Below are positions 42,940-51,510 of a stretch of 64,000 bases of DNA, one piece after another. The notes under the pieces were generated by a model. That model saw only the letters and a list, made by a program, of their open reading frames with translations. It ran no database searches and was not told where the DNA came from. Position 1 is the first letter of the stretch; every line of letters begins with the position of its first letter. Source of the stretch: Halogranum gelatinilyticum (GTDB lineage: Archaea > Halobacteriota > Halobacteria > Halobacteriales > Haloferacaceae); the NCBI RefSeq assembly GCF_900103715.1, contig NZ_FNHL01000005.1, positions 150,767 through 214,766 on the forward strand, in the 5' to 3' direction. Made by a program: the position numbers and the translations under genes.

Positions 42940-43719
42940 TTACTGATTTTGAATCGTGGTGATGTTGACACTGATGATGTTGGCGGCCTCCAGAACCTTT
43001 TCGCTCAGTTCGCCGTGGAGGTGGTCGAACGTGAACCGACTCTTCGGTCCCGAGATGCTGATCGCCCCGTAGAGCGCTTTGTCATTTTCAATAGGCGCGC
43101 CAATGGCGCGCGTTCCGATGATCTCTTCCTGATCGTTGATGGCGTACCCCTGTTCTCGGATCGTCTCGAACTCCTCGAATAGTTCATCGGGGTCAGTAAT
43201 GGTGTTCTCGTTCATCGACGGCAGGCCCTGTTCTTCGACGATCCGTCTCGCCTCCTCGGGCGGGAGGTGCGCTAAATACGCCTTGCCCGTGGAACCCCAG
43301 TGGAGGTAATCGTGCTTTTTGAGCTTCATGTTGTTGAAGTCCTGCGAAATCCCCCGCTCACCGCGTGCCTTGTGCAAGAAGACGCCGCGGCCGTGTTCGC
43401 AGGTCATCAAGTGCGTGAACTCACCAGTCTCCTCCGCGAGTTTCTCTGTGACTTCCTTTCCGGCTTGGTACAAGATGTTGTTGTCGATGACGTGTCGTCC
43501 TTTGTTGACGAACTTCATGCCCAGCTCGTACTGACCGTTTTCTTTGACCAGATACCCTTCCTCGTACAGCGTTGCCAGATGATTGTAGGCACCGCCAGGC
43601 GAGATGCCCAGCGTCTCAGCGACTTCCGTGACGGTAGCTCCGCCGTTCTCCTCCAGCACATCGATGACGCTACAGGTGGTCTCAACCGTGCTCAGTGTCC
43701 GGGGTGAACTGTTCTTCAT
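42940..43719 (-). CDS. IclR-family transcriptional regulator
   Basis: A 259-residue protein. The N-terminal winged helix spans about 10-70 (TTCSVIDVLEENGGATVTEVAETLGISPGGAYNHLATL). The C-terminal IclR effector domain runs about 85-250 (EFTHLMTCEHGRGVFLHKA, HWGSTGKAYLAHLPPEE, GYAINDQEEIIGTRAIGAPI). IclR proteins sense small catabolites. A TTTGC-N5-ACAAA site lies 38-52 bp upstream of its start, consistent with autoregulation, and related sites flank the putative target genes. Confidence 0.88.
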   Translation of the reverse strand: MKNSSPRTLSTVETTCSVIDVLEENGGATVTEVAETLGISPGGAYNHLATLYEEGYLVKENGQYELGMKFVNKGRHVIDNNILYQAGKEVTEKLAEETGEFTHLMTCEHGRGVFLHKARGERGISQDFNNMKLKKHDYLHWGSTGKAYLAHLPPEEARRIVEEQGLPSMNENTITDPDELFEEFETIREQGYAINDQEEIIGTRAIGAPIENDKALYGAISISGPKSRFTFDHLHGELSEKVLEAANIISVNITTIQNQ

Positions 43720-43756
43720 GTCTGCTATACGTTCGGAAGCCGACTCACATATTCTT

Positions 43757-43771
43757 TTTGCAGGTTACAAA
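43757..43771. promoter_or_regulatory. Putative IclR operator TTTGC-AGGTT-ACAAA
   Basis: Located in the 197-bp divergent interval between the IclR gene and the sarcosine-oxidase-like gene. It differs from the perfect motif by one base in the left arm. Confidence 0.4.
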
Positions 43772-43916
43772 CGAGTGACGAAGGGCTGACGGTCGCGACG
43801 GACTGCAGTGGGCCGCGGTAGGCCGCTCGACCACGTCGGAGACAGAGTATCACGACGAACCAGACACATATTCCTGATACCGTAGTTTTAACACCTCCCT
43901 TATGCAACGACTGGAT

Positions 43917-45080
43917 ATGCGATCCAGTAGTGAGCAGTACGACGCCATAGTTGTGGGTGTCGGAGGCATTGGCAGTGCAGCCGTCTACCACCTAGCACGG
44001 CGAGGGCTCAACGTCTTAGGGTTGGATCAGTACGACATCCCGAACTCCATCGGTTCGTCACACGGTGACTCGCGGCTGATCCGGTTGACGAACCACGAGG
44101 ACCCCGAGTACGTCCCGCACGTTCGGCGGTCGCTCTCCCTGTGGGAGTCCCTTGAAGAGGAGTACGGCGAACAGCTGCTTCACCGAACAGGAACGGTCGA
44201 TGCCGGCCTAGCGGACAGCGAGACCGTGCAAGGGGCGCTTAAAGCCTGCACGGATTACGACCTGCCACACGAACATCTCTCTGCCCGGGAGCTATCAGAA
44301 AAGTTCCCCGGCTTCGAGCTCCCTCCGGATTTCGAGGCGGTCTACCAACCAGACGGTGGGTTCATCAACCCCACCAAGTGCGTCCAGGCCCACGTGGAAC
44401 TCGGCCAAGAGCACGGTGCGACCACGCACGCCCACGAGACAGTCGTTGACTGGGAGTCGTCGGCTGACGGCGTCACCGTCGAGACAGATCGAACGACCTA
44501 CGAGGCCGACCACGTCGTCGTCACGGCTGGCGCGTGGACGCAGTTGCTCGTTGAGGAGCTAGAAGAGACGTTGACGCCCTGGCGAGTCATTGTCGGTGGT
44601 TTCCAGCCGGAGAACCGGACCCAGTTTACGGCCGATTCCTTCCCCGTTTTCTCTATCGAGGACGAGCAGCAGAGCTATTACGGCGGTCCCGCGGCGGGGA
44701 TATCGGGGTTCAAATTCGGCCTCGTCGATAACTTAGAGGACGTTGCAGACCCGAGCGACTTCGACCCCCGCCCCACCGAGAAGGAGCGCGAGCGGCTGCG
44801 GACGGTGCTACATGAGAACGCCCAACGGTACTTCCCTGAGGGAGCGAAGAGCATCAAGCGGCTGAAAACCTGCATGGTCACGCACACGCCAGACCAAGAC
44901 TTCATCGTCGACTACCTACCATCGGACCCCAACGTCGTCGTCGGCGCAGGCTTCTCCGGAAAGGGCTTCAAGTTTAGCTGCCTCATGGGTGAGTTACTGG
45001 CGGACCTCGTGACAGAGAGCGACTCGGCCGTCGACATCGACCTGTTCGACATCGATCGGTTCCAAGCTGTGACCCGGTAA
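43917..45080 (+). CDS. Monomeric sarcosine oxidase / N-methyltryptophan oxidase-like flavoenzyme
   Basis: A 387-residue protein with the FAD-binding motif YDAIVVGVGGIGSAAVYHLARRG, GSSHGDSRLIR (typical of this family), and KTCMVTHTPDQDFIVDYLP. The Cys in KTCM aligns with the residue that carries covalent FAD in MSOX. The C-terminal [15 protein letters not shown] is also present. It would demethylate or oxidise an N-methyl amino acid, releasing H2O2. A TTTTAA box near 43889 places initiation about at 43915, so the ATG at 43917 (leaderless) is preferred to 43902. It is divergent from IclR and probably controlled by it. Confidence 0.85.
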   Translation: MRSSSEQYDAIVVGVGGIGSAAVYHLARRGLNVLGLDQYDIPNSIGSSHGDSRLIRLTNHEDPEYVPHVRRSLSLWESLEEEYGEQLLHRTGTVDAGLADSETVQGALKACTDYDLPHEHLSARELSEKFPGFELPPDFEAVYQPDGGFINPTKCVQAHVELGQEHGATTHAHETVVDWESSADGVTVETDRTTYEADHVVVTAGAWTQLLVEELEETLTPWRVIVGGFQPENRTQFTADSFPVFSIEDEQQSYYGGPAAGISGFKFGLVDNLEDVADPSDFDPRPTEKERERLRTVLHENAQRYFPEGAKSIKRLKTCMVTHTPDQDFIVDYLPSDPNVVVGAGFSGKGFKFSCLMGELLADLVTESDSAVDIDLFDIDRFQAVTR

Positions 45081-46302
45081 GCTGGTGCATTGACTCGCGG
45101 CTGCGTACTGGCCAGCTCTGACGTTGGTTGTCAGTTGTGGTGCGGAGATGCACTGTGAGATCTGTTAGCCGTGTGGCTCGGGACTGTCCCCACCATTGTG
45201 ACGAGACAATACCGCGCTCACCCCTAGATTGATTATTGATGACTGTCCACTATCCAATAGCACACTGTCGCAGTCAGTGTGTCGTTCGGGTCATCGGACC
45301 ACGAACGAGCGGGTGTGCCGGTCCATCAACCACTACGGAGCCAGCACCGTTCCGTCTGTCATCTCTGTCAACCCCTGGGCCACCATCCGCCACTTTTACC
45401 CGCGTGAATTAACCGCGTAAACCCGAACTGCTCGGGAAGTAGAGCACCCGCCCATATCAGACAGTATGACTTCTATCGCCAAGCTCGAAACGTCTCACGA
45501 ACTGATCCTCACAACTACACACATAAGTTCTCATACTCAGACTAAACCTTACGAAATCTAAAATCTATTTACTAGTGTTTATGCCCCAATTTAGATTGGA
45601 AAATAGCTCTTCAACAAGTTAAAACACTATAATACAATATTATAAGATTGGAATAATATCATTAGGGGGAAATCACACACATTAATCTAATCTATTATGT
45701 TTGCATTCGGTAGGTCGTAATACGTTAGGGTAACTTCACTGTGTTGCGGGACGGTATATCGAAGTGAACTCGTCGACAGTGCAGAAATAAGGGAGTGAAG
45801 TCGGTGACTTCGCCCCGATGTCCAACAGAGTTTGTAGGTAATCTGATTGCCTCGCTGGTAAAGCGGAGGCTTTCCACGCAGATTATCCACTGTCCCCCGC
45901 TCTATCTCCCAACTTCCGACGATCGAACTCAACGCCATCTGGCGACTCACCAGAGCCCTCTGTCTGCAGGTATTCTACTCGTTGTTTGCTTTTATTTATC
46001 GTAGAACCGCTCTCGGCCAACAGCTGCTGTGCCGTTGCCACTGTATCTTCGTCACTATTTCTCACAGACACGCCAAACTCCCGAAGCTTTGAGACAATCC
46101 TTTCACTACACTCGCATAGATCGTCCTCCAACAAAACGTTCAAAACATAGAATTGTGCAACTGGGTTTATGGATACTCGTGCTAATCGGATTTAGTTACT
46201 ACTCAGAGACACTCCATAGTTAGGTACATCAACCAAAATCGAGCGAGTAAGCTACTGACTGGATTCCACGAGGCTTTAGCCCTCCGCCCTCTCCTCTCGC
46301 GT
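45081..46302. other. AT-rich 1.2 kb intergenic region
   Basis: Mostly without recognisable genes; 45540-45700 is the most AT-rich stretch in the window. One weak small gene (45883-46143) lies within, and a hairpin GAAGTC-GGT-GACTTC is at 45797-45811. It marks the right edge of the lower-GC island. Confidence 0.45.
45883..46143 (-). CDS. Hypothetical 86-residue protein
   Basis: A plausible soluble acidic protein (MNVLLEDDLCECSERIVSKLREFG..., DEDTVATAQQLLAESG) with helical character and balanced codon use, but a lower GC than the core genome. I recognise no family. It may be a remnant of a mobile or acquired segment. Confidence 0.35.
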   Translation of the reverse strand: MNVLLEDDLCECSERIVSKLREFGVSVRNSDEDTVATAQQLLAESGSTINKSKQRVEYLQTEGSGESPDGVEFDRRKLGDRAGDSG

Positions 46303-46920
46303 ATGGACCCGGACGACAACCGCCGAGGCTGGGCCAGCCGTTCGGGCGAGTTCTCGCCCGCCTACTACGCCGACGCCGGCCCCAACGAGGTGAGCCGGAC
46401 GCTCGCGGCTGTCCTCGACCACTACGCCCCGGCGGACGCCAAGGTGCTCGAACTCGGCTGTAGCTCCGGCCGACATCTCGCGCACCTCCGCGAGCAGGGC
46501 TACGAGAATCTGACCGGTATCGACCTCAACGACGAGTCTTTCGAGGTGATGACGGAGTATTACCCCCGCCTCGCCGAGACGGGGACGTTCCACGTGAGCG
46601 CGTTAGAGGAGTTCCTGCCGACGGTCCCCGACGACGCGTTCGACGTGGTCTACTCCGTCGAGACGCTCCAGCACGTCCACCCCGACGACACCGAGGTGTT
46701 CGCGGAACTGGCCCGCGTCTCAAGCGACCTCGTCGTCACCGCCGAGAACGAGGGCAACGGCCCGCAACGCGGCCGCAACGGGGCGGAAGTCAGCTACGTC
46801 AACGACGACTTCCCGCTCTATCACCGCAACTGGAAGGAGGTCCTCTCCGAGCACGGACTCACCCAACTGCTCCGCGAACCGGGCGACCGCGACACCGTCC
46901 GCGTGTTCCGCGTGATCTGA
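46303..46920 (+). CDS. Class I SAM-dependent methyltransferase
   Basis: A 205-residue protein. Motif I is VLELGCSSGRHLAHL, the acidic residue binding the SAM ribose is in LTGIDLN, and FDVVYSVETLQHVHPDD is motif IV/V. The small C-terminal cap contains YVNDDFPLYHRNWKEVL. The substrate cannot be assigned. It is convergent with the bat-type regulator gene. Confidence 0.8.
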   Translation: MDPDDNRRGWASRSGEFSPAYYADAGPNEVSRTLAAVLDHYAPADAKVLELGCSSGRHLAHLREQGYENLTGIDLNDESFEVMTEYYPRLAETGTFHVSALEEFLPTVPDDAFDVVYSVETLQHVHPDDTEVFAELARVSSDLVVTAENEGNGPQRGRNGAEVSYVNDDFPLYHRNWKEVLSEHGLTQLLREPGDRDTVRVFRVI

Positions 46921-46926
46921 CCCCGC

Positions 46927-47562
46927 TCAGACCTCCCTCGACCCGAGGAAGAACCAGTTGAGGACACGTGCCGACCCACGTCTGAGTGTCTCGCTCGCGG
47001 TCGAGGTATCGACGTCGAGTTCGTCGGCGACGGCGGCGAGCCGACAGTCACGCGGTACTTCGAAGTAGCCCATCCGGAGCGCGACCCGGAGACACTCGCG
47101 CTGTCGGTCCGTCAGGACGTCCGCGCGGCTATCGCCGTGGACGAGCGAGAGCAGGTCGTAGCGGAGTCCGCTCGCGTCGAGCTGCTCGCCGAACGCGTCG
47201 AACCGCTCGCGCGTCGCCGTGACGGTGAACTCCATCTCCCCGTCGTCGACGTGGACCGGGAACTCCGGCGGCAGCGATGTCTCACCGAGAAAGTCGAACA
47301 GCCCCTGCTCGCGCGTCTCGTACTGCAGGAGTGCACGCCCGTCGTCGACGTACAGCAGGTCCGCGTCGACGACGGCCGGATGCGTCGCCAGCGCGTCGGC
47401 GGCCGCACGCGGGTCTTCGCCCCGTATCTCGCCGAGTTCGAGGGTCCGCTCGGCCAACGGTGCGGCCGCGAGCAGTCGGAACGTCGCGTCGGCGAACGCC
47501 GTCGACACCTCGGTGATCCACAGCCCCTCCGGGAGCTGCAGCCGGAACCGCGCTCGGATCAC
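46927..47562 (-). CDS. bat-type HTH regulator
   Basis: A 211-residue protein (GTG start) with an N-terminal bat-associated beta domain (LQLPEGLWITEVSTAFADATFRLLA). The C-terminal HTH_10 is at about 150-205 (LTDRQRECLRVALRMGYFEVPRDC...VDTSTASETLRRG). It is similar in layout to the regulator at 14797-15453 but lacks a GAAC-NN-GTTC palindrome. A 9-bp tandem repeat lies about 100 bp upstream. Confidence 0.78.
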   Translation of the reverse strand: MIRARFRLQLPEGLWITEVSTAFADATFRLLAAAPLAERTLELGEIRGEDPRAAADALATHPAVVDADLLYVDDGRALLQYETREQGLFDFLGETSLPPEFPVHVDDGEMEFTVTATRERFDAFGEQLDASGLRYDLLSLVHGDSRADVLTDRQRECLRVALRMGYFEVPRDCRLAAVADELDVDTSTASETLRRGSARVLNWFFLGSREV

Positions 47563-47663
47563 CGCTCGCCCTCCGAGGGCCGCGTGCGTCGCACCAACAG
47601 CGTGGGTCGAACCGGCCGAAACGGCTGCATATCTTCCGTGGAGAGGACTTCGGCCTTGATAAA

Positions 47664-47699
47664 GGTCGAGTCGGTCGAGTCGGCTGAGTCAGTCAAGTC
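47664..47699. repeat. Four tandem 9-bp repeats
   Basis: GGTCGAGTC twice exactly, then GGCTGAGTC and AGTCAAGTC. They lie in the 187-bp gap upstream of the bat-type regulator gene. The array might be a binding-site cluster or a slippage product. Confidence 0.55.
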
Positions 47700-47749
47700 G
47701 TGCCCTCCGGCCACTGTCGTGACGGCCGCGAGCCATAGGGACCGCCGAC

Positions 47750-48202
47750 TCACCGCAGGTCGCGTCGCCACAGGACGAGCGAGTAGCCCGCGCCGAGCAG
47801 CACGACCCCGACGAGCGCGAGGAGAATCACGAACGCCACGTAGCCCCACAGCGGGTCCGCGTAGGGGAGGATGACGTCGCCCGGCGGTTCGACGGCCCAG
47901 GGGCTGAGATGGAAGAACACCAGCATCGCCGCCCCCGCGGTCATCACCACTGTCCAGTAGCGCGCGCCGCCCCGCCCGGTGAGCGAGAGGGCGAAGCCGA
48001 GGACGACGAGCGGGTAGATGGCGAGACTGTACGTGAAGGGGTTGACCTCGGGCGTGACGGGCCAGCCGACGTGGTTGCCCCGAATCACGTGGTCAGCGTG
48101 GTGCGCCAGTCCGAGGAGCGTCGCGAGCGCGAACACCAGATACGCTCGCGGGTCGAGAGTGCTATCGAATCTGTCGAAGGCGGCAGTCGTCCTATCGCGC
48201 AT
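47750..48202 (-). CDS. Hypothetical four-helix membrane protein
   Basis: A 150-residue protein with four hydrophobic helices; the first helix ends in LLGLAHHADHVIRGNHVGWP. The His-rich turn (HHADH..RGNH) could hold a metal or haem. No named family is recognised. Two palindromes lie immediately upstream. Confidence 0.6.
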   Translation of the reverse strand: MRDRTTAAFDRFDSTLDPRAYLVFALATLLGLAHHADHVIRGNHVGWPVTPEVNPFTYSLAIYPLVVLGFALSLTGRGGARYWTVVMTAGAAMLVFFHLSPWAVEPPGDVILPYADPLWGYVAFVILLALVGVVLLGAGYSLVLWRRDLR

Positions 48203-48210
48203 AGTTCCTG

Positions 48211-48252
48211 TTCGGTCGCCCCGACCGAATCGCTGTGCCCAACAGCTTGGGC
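48211..48252. promoter_or_regulatory. Two adjacent palindromes upstream of a membrane protein gene
   Basis: TTCGGTCG-CCC-CGACCGAA (48211-48229) and GCCCAA-CAGC-TTGGGC (48237-48252) both have perfect arms. Their centres are 18 and 42 bp from the start at 48202. They may be operators for one or two regulators. Confidence 0.4.
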
Positions 48253-48305
48253 CAACGCCGAGCCGTCGCCACCGGCCGCAGCCGCCACTGGAGTCGACGC
48301 GTGGC

Positions 48306-48692
48306 TCAGAACCGGCCGTACAGCGAGTAGGCGATGGCGAGCAGCCCGAGCAGCTCCGAGCCGTTGGTCACGAGCACCACCTGATAGCTCGGCAGCCCCG
48401 TGAAGTTCGAGAGGAACAGCGAGAGCACCGCCGGGACGGCGGTCAGGAGGACGATGCCCGCCGCGAGAAACAGCATCGGCTTCGAGGCGTTGCGGCGGTA
48501 GCCCTGAAACGCCTTCCGGGCGATGACGAGTCCGAGCAGTGCCGAGAGGAGGAACGTGACGAGGACGACGAACACCTGTGCCGAGTCGGTCGTCGAGGTC
48601 ACTTGCAGCGGAAGCGACGCGCCGGTCGGAGCGGTGTAGATGGCGGCGGTAAGTGCGTCGGTGACGGCCGTGGGTGCGTGTAGTCCGGTCAT
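48306..48692 (-). CDS. DUF7521-type membrane protein
   Basis: A 128-residue protein with three to four helices (VFVVLVTFLLSALLGLVIARKAFQGY..., LLAIAYSLYGRF end). It is the second DUF7521-type protein of the window, longer at its N-terminus than that at 14016. It overlaps its wHTH partner by 4 bp. Confidence 0.6.
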   Translation of the reverse strand: MTGLHAPTAVTDALTAAIYTAPTGASLPLQVTSTTDSAQVFVVLVTFLLSALLGLVIARKAFQGYRRNASKPMLFLAAGIVLLTAVPAVLSLFLSNFTGLPSYQVVLVTNGSELLGLLAIAYSLYGRF

Positions 48693-49045
48693 CGGAGGCC
48701 CTCGTAGAGTCTAGTGAAGCGGTCGGCGGCGGTCTCTTCGACCGCCTCGACGGTGAGTTCGAACTCGCCGTCGACGAACTCGACGGTCACGCGCTCGACG
48801 TTGGCGCGGTAGACGCCGTAGTGGTGCCCCGAGGACTCGTATTTCAGCTCTTCGTCGAGTAATCCGGCGTCCATGAGCGCGTCTACCCGGCGGTACACGG
48901 TCGGTGGTGAAGCGTCGATCGCCGTCGTGAGGTCGTTCGCTGACATTGGTTCCCGACTGGTCGCTGTGAGGATGGCGCGGGCGTACTCGTCGTCGAGCAG
49001 GCGGAGGACCTCCGCCGCGTCCACGTCCTCACTCACACCCGACAC
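48689..49045 (-). CDS. Winged-helix regulator (ArsR-like)
   Basis: A 118-residue protein. The winged helix spans residues about 10-75 (LLDDEYARAILTATSREPMSANDLTTAIDASPPTVYRRVDALMDAGLLDE), with a short beta/helix C-terminus. It has the same architecture and operon partner as the pair at 14016-14665. A 19-bp palindrome is centred 42 bp upstream of its start and may be its own operator, shared with the divergent sensor-domain gene. Confidence 0.78.
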   Translation of the reverse strand: MSGVSEDVDAAEVLRLLDDEYARAILTATSREPMSANDLTTAIDASPPTVYRRVDALMDAGLLDEELKYESSGHHYGVYRANVERVTVEFVDGEFELTVEAVEETAADRFTRLYEGLR

Positions 49046-49077
49046 GACTCGCCCCCATATATAAAAGGTGTAGGCCG

Positions 49078-49096
49078 AGTTTCCGGCCCGGAAACT
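49078..49096. promoter_or_regulatory. Palindrome AGTTTCCGG-C-CCGGAAACT
   Basis: Perfect 9-bp arms around one base lie in the divergent interval between the wHTH gene and the sensor-domain gene. A TATA-like ATATATAAAA (49058-49067) precedes it. A protein bound here would overlap the rightward transcription start. Confidence 0.55.
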
Positions 49097-49140
49097 GTGC
49101 TTCTCGGCTTATGCACTCCGGGGACGGAGTAGCGGATGTC

Positions 49141-49920
49141 ATGTCCGCGACTCCCCCCGATCCGACCGGCGACGGTCTCTCGACCCTCGTCGGCCGGTTC
49201 ATGACCGCACCGTTCCGCGCTCAGACGTACAAGAACCTCGTCTATCTCGCGCTGCAGTTCCCGCTCGGGGTGACGTACTTCACCCTCCTCGTTCCCGTGC
49301 TCGCCTTTGGGCTGGGGACGCTCCCGCTGTTGGCTCTGTTCGGTCTCCCGCTCGTCGGGACGCTCGTGCTCGGCATCGCGCTGATGACCGTCGACCGCGG
49401 CGTGACCGAACTGCTCCTGCCGGTCGAACTGGACCGACACGCCGCCACCGCCTCACTCGACGACGGTGTCGTCGCATACGTCACGGAACTCCTCCTCGAC
49501 CCCGGCACCTATCTCAGCCTCGCGTTCGTGCTCGTCAAGTTCGTCGTCGGCGTCGCGACGTTCGTCGCACTGACAGTCTCCGGCTCCCTCGTCGTCGCCT
49601 TCGTCACGGCACCGCTGTTCTACGCGAGCCCGACGACGAACTACATCTTCTCGCTCCCGTCCGTCTCCGAGGTGGCCGTCACCGACACGGGGCTGGTCAC
49701 GGGACCGGTCTCGTCCGCCGGACCGTCCGTCGTCGTCGACACGCTCCCCGAGGCACTCGGGCTGGCGGCGGCCGGGCTGCTCCTGTGTCTCGTCTCGCTG
49801 AACCTGCTCAACGCGACCGCCTGGCTGCTGGGCCGCCTCACCGCCTTCACCTGTCGGCACGCCCGCGTCTTCTCGACCACCCGCGCTGCCGACGACCGCT
49901 CGCCCGCCGACCACGCGTAA
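49141..49920 (+). CDS. Sensor-domain (PF13796-like) membrane protein
   Basis: A 259-residue protein with about four to six helices. The signature AQTYKNLVYLALQFPLGVTYF and the later LLLDPGTYLSLAFVLVKF are typical of the 'putative sensor' domain seen in bacterial kinases and as stand-alone haloarchaeal proteins. No kinase domain is present. The ATG at 49141 is preferred; 49111 is possible. A paralogue follows 30 bp downstream. Confidence 0.72.
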   Translation: MSATPPDPTGDGLSTLVGRFMTAPFRAQTYKNLVYLALQFPLGVTYFTLLVPVLAFGLGTLPLLALFGLPLVGTLVLGIALMTVDRGVTELLLPVELDRHAATASLDDGVVAYVTELLLDPGTYLSLAFVLVKFVVGVATFVALTVSGSLVVAFVTAPLFYASPTTNYIFSLPSVSEVAVTDTGLVTGPVSSAGPSVVVDTLPEALGLAAAGLLLCLVSLNLLNATAWLLGRLTAFTCRHARVFSTTRAADDRSPADHA

Positions 49921-49950
49921 CCTGAAATAACCTCGCTCACAACTCCCCCT

Positions 49951-50706
49951 ATGCCCGAAACATCCGCCACCGAATCCGCCGGTGACGACGTCCTCCACGC
50001 GCTCTGGGGGGTGTTCGGCGTCCCTGCCCGGCTCCAGACGTACAAGAACCTCGTCTACCTCGCGCTGCAGTTCCCGCTCGGCGTGTTCTACTTCACGACG
50101 CTCGTCACCCTGTTCGCGCTCGGTCTCGGGTTGAGCATCGTCGGCGTCGGCATCCCGCTCGTCGTCGCGACGCTGCTCCTCGTCACCGCGTTCACGACCG
50201 TCGAAGCCCGACTGGCCGACGTGCTCCTCTCGGTGTCGGTCGCGGGCCGACCGGTTGGCGTCGACCTCGACGGCGGCGTCCTCCCTTACGTCCGCGACCT
50301 CGTCTTCGACCCGGGGACGTACGTCGGTCTCGGCTACCTCCTCGCGAAGTTCGTCGTCGGCACCGCCGTCTTCGTGGTCGTGACGTTCCTCACGTCGCTC
50401 AGTCTCACGCTCCTCGCAGCCCCGTTCGTCTACGACCTGCCGGGCTCCTACGGCTTCGTCGTCGAATCCACCGTGACGTTCGCCCCCGAGATACGGTTCG
50501 TCCAGGACCTCTGGTCCGTGACGTTCTCGCCGGTCGTCCAGCTCACGTCGTGGAACGTCGACACGCTGAACGAGGCACTGGTCGTCGCTGCCGCTGGCTT
50601 TCTCGTCCTCGTCGTCTCGCTACATGTCGTCAACGCGCTTGCGTGGACGCTCGGCGTCGTGACGGCGCGAGTGTTCGACTACGTGCGGACGCTTCGGCTC
50701 CGCTGA
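49951..50706 (+). CDS. Sensor-domain membrane protein, tandem paralogue
   Basis: A 251-residue protein clearly duplicated from its neighbour: LQTYKNLVYLALQFPLGVFYF, the VFDPGTYVGLGYLLAKFVVG block, and the same C-terminal LVVSLHVVNALAWTLG helix. The external loops have diverged, suggesting different ligands or partners. It is probably co-transcribed with the first copy. Confidence 0.72.
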   Translation: MPETSATESAGDDVLHALWGVFGVPARLQTYKNLVYLALQFPLGVFYFTTLVTLFALGLGLSIVGVGIPLVVATLLLVTAFTTVEARLADVLLSVSVAGRPVGVDLDGGVLPYVRDLVFDPGTYVGLGYLLAKFVVGTAVFVVVTFLTSLSLTLLAAPFVYDLPGSYGFVVESTVTFAPEIRFVQDLWSVTFSPVVQLTSWNVDTLNEALVVAAAGFLVLVVSLHVVNALAWTLGVVTARVFDYVRTLRLR

Positions 50707-50808
50707 CGGCCCTCCACTCCAGTTTCCGTCTCACCCCTCCACCTCTGTCTTCGTCTCATCGCCGACGGCGACGCGGTGAGCGAATCAGTACGCCCCACCA
50801 GAGAACTC

Positions 50809-51510
50809 ATGGACACACCGACCGAAGCGTCTGCTATGCCCGGTGTCTACGAACACGCCCTCGACTCCGCTGCCGCAGACCTCCACCCCAACGTCCGTGA
50901 GCGGTACGCGTTGGACCCCGACGACGCCCTCGTCTGCGTCGGCAGCGGGAAGATGGATATCAGCCGCGGGACGCACGTCCTCCCCGCGCTCTACGCGATG
51001 ACCGGCCAGGACCTGCTGTTCCCCGAGGCTGGCAAGAAGATCCCCTTCACGGTCACGACCGCCGCCTACCGGACCGACGCCGGGTTCGAAGCGCTGACGA
51101 CTCGCCGGGAGTTCGCCTTCCCGCGTACCCAACGGCGGTTCGACTCCCTGACCGTCTGGGACGACCACACGGGACGCCTGCTGGACTTTCTCGGCCGCGA
51201 CGGCCATCTCGTCAGTGAACTGCGTCCACGCGTCGAAGCCGGGGCACTCGTCGTCGACGGCGGCCGACAGTGGGTCCGCGTCGGCGACCGCTACGTCCGA
51301 CTGCCCGGCCCGCTCGCCGCGAGCGTCGAGGTGCGGGACCGCTACGACGACACCGACGAGCAGTATCACGTCCTCGCGACGGTAGAGAACCCGCTCGCCG
51401 GCCACATTCTGAGCTACCGGGGGAGTTTCACGCAGGAGGTCAGAGACGTGGACACAGTTCCGGACGACCTCCGCCTCGGCGGCGACATCGAGACACTTCC
51501 CCCGAGATGA
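50809..51510 (+). CDS. DUF4166 domain protein
   Basis: A 233-residue protein with the DUF4166 pattern (VYEHALDSAAADLHPNVRERY, GSGKMDISRG, PFTVTTAAYRTDAG). Bacterial members are often fused or linked to YndJ-like membrane proteins or saccharopine-dehydrogenase-like enzymes. It overlaps the YndJ-like gene by 4 bp. The molecular role is unknown. Confidence 0.72.
   Translation: MDTPTEASAMPGVYEHALDSAAADLHPNVRERYALDPDDALVCVGSGKMDISRGTHVLPALYAMTGQDLLFPEAGKKIPFTVTTAAYRTDAGFEALTTRREFAFPRTQRRFDSLTVWDDHTGRLLDFLGRDGHLVSELRPRVEAGALVVDGGRQWVRVGDRYVRLPGPLAASVEVRDRYDDTDEQYHVLATVENPLAGHILSYRGSFTQEVRDVDTVPDDLRLGGDIETLPPR

Noticed and set aside
45797..45860. Hairpin-rich segment considered as a tRNA or small RNA
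   Set aside because: A cloverleaf cannot be formed, and only one short stem is clear.
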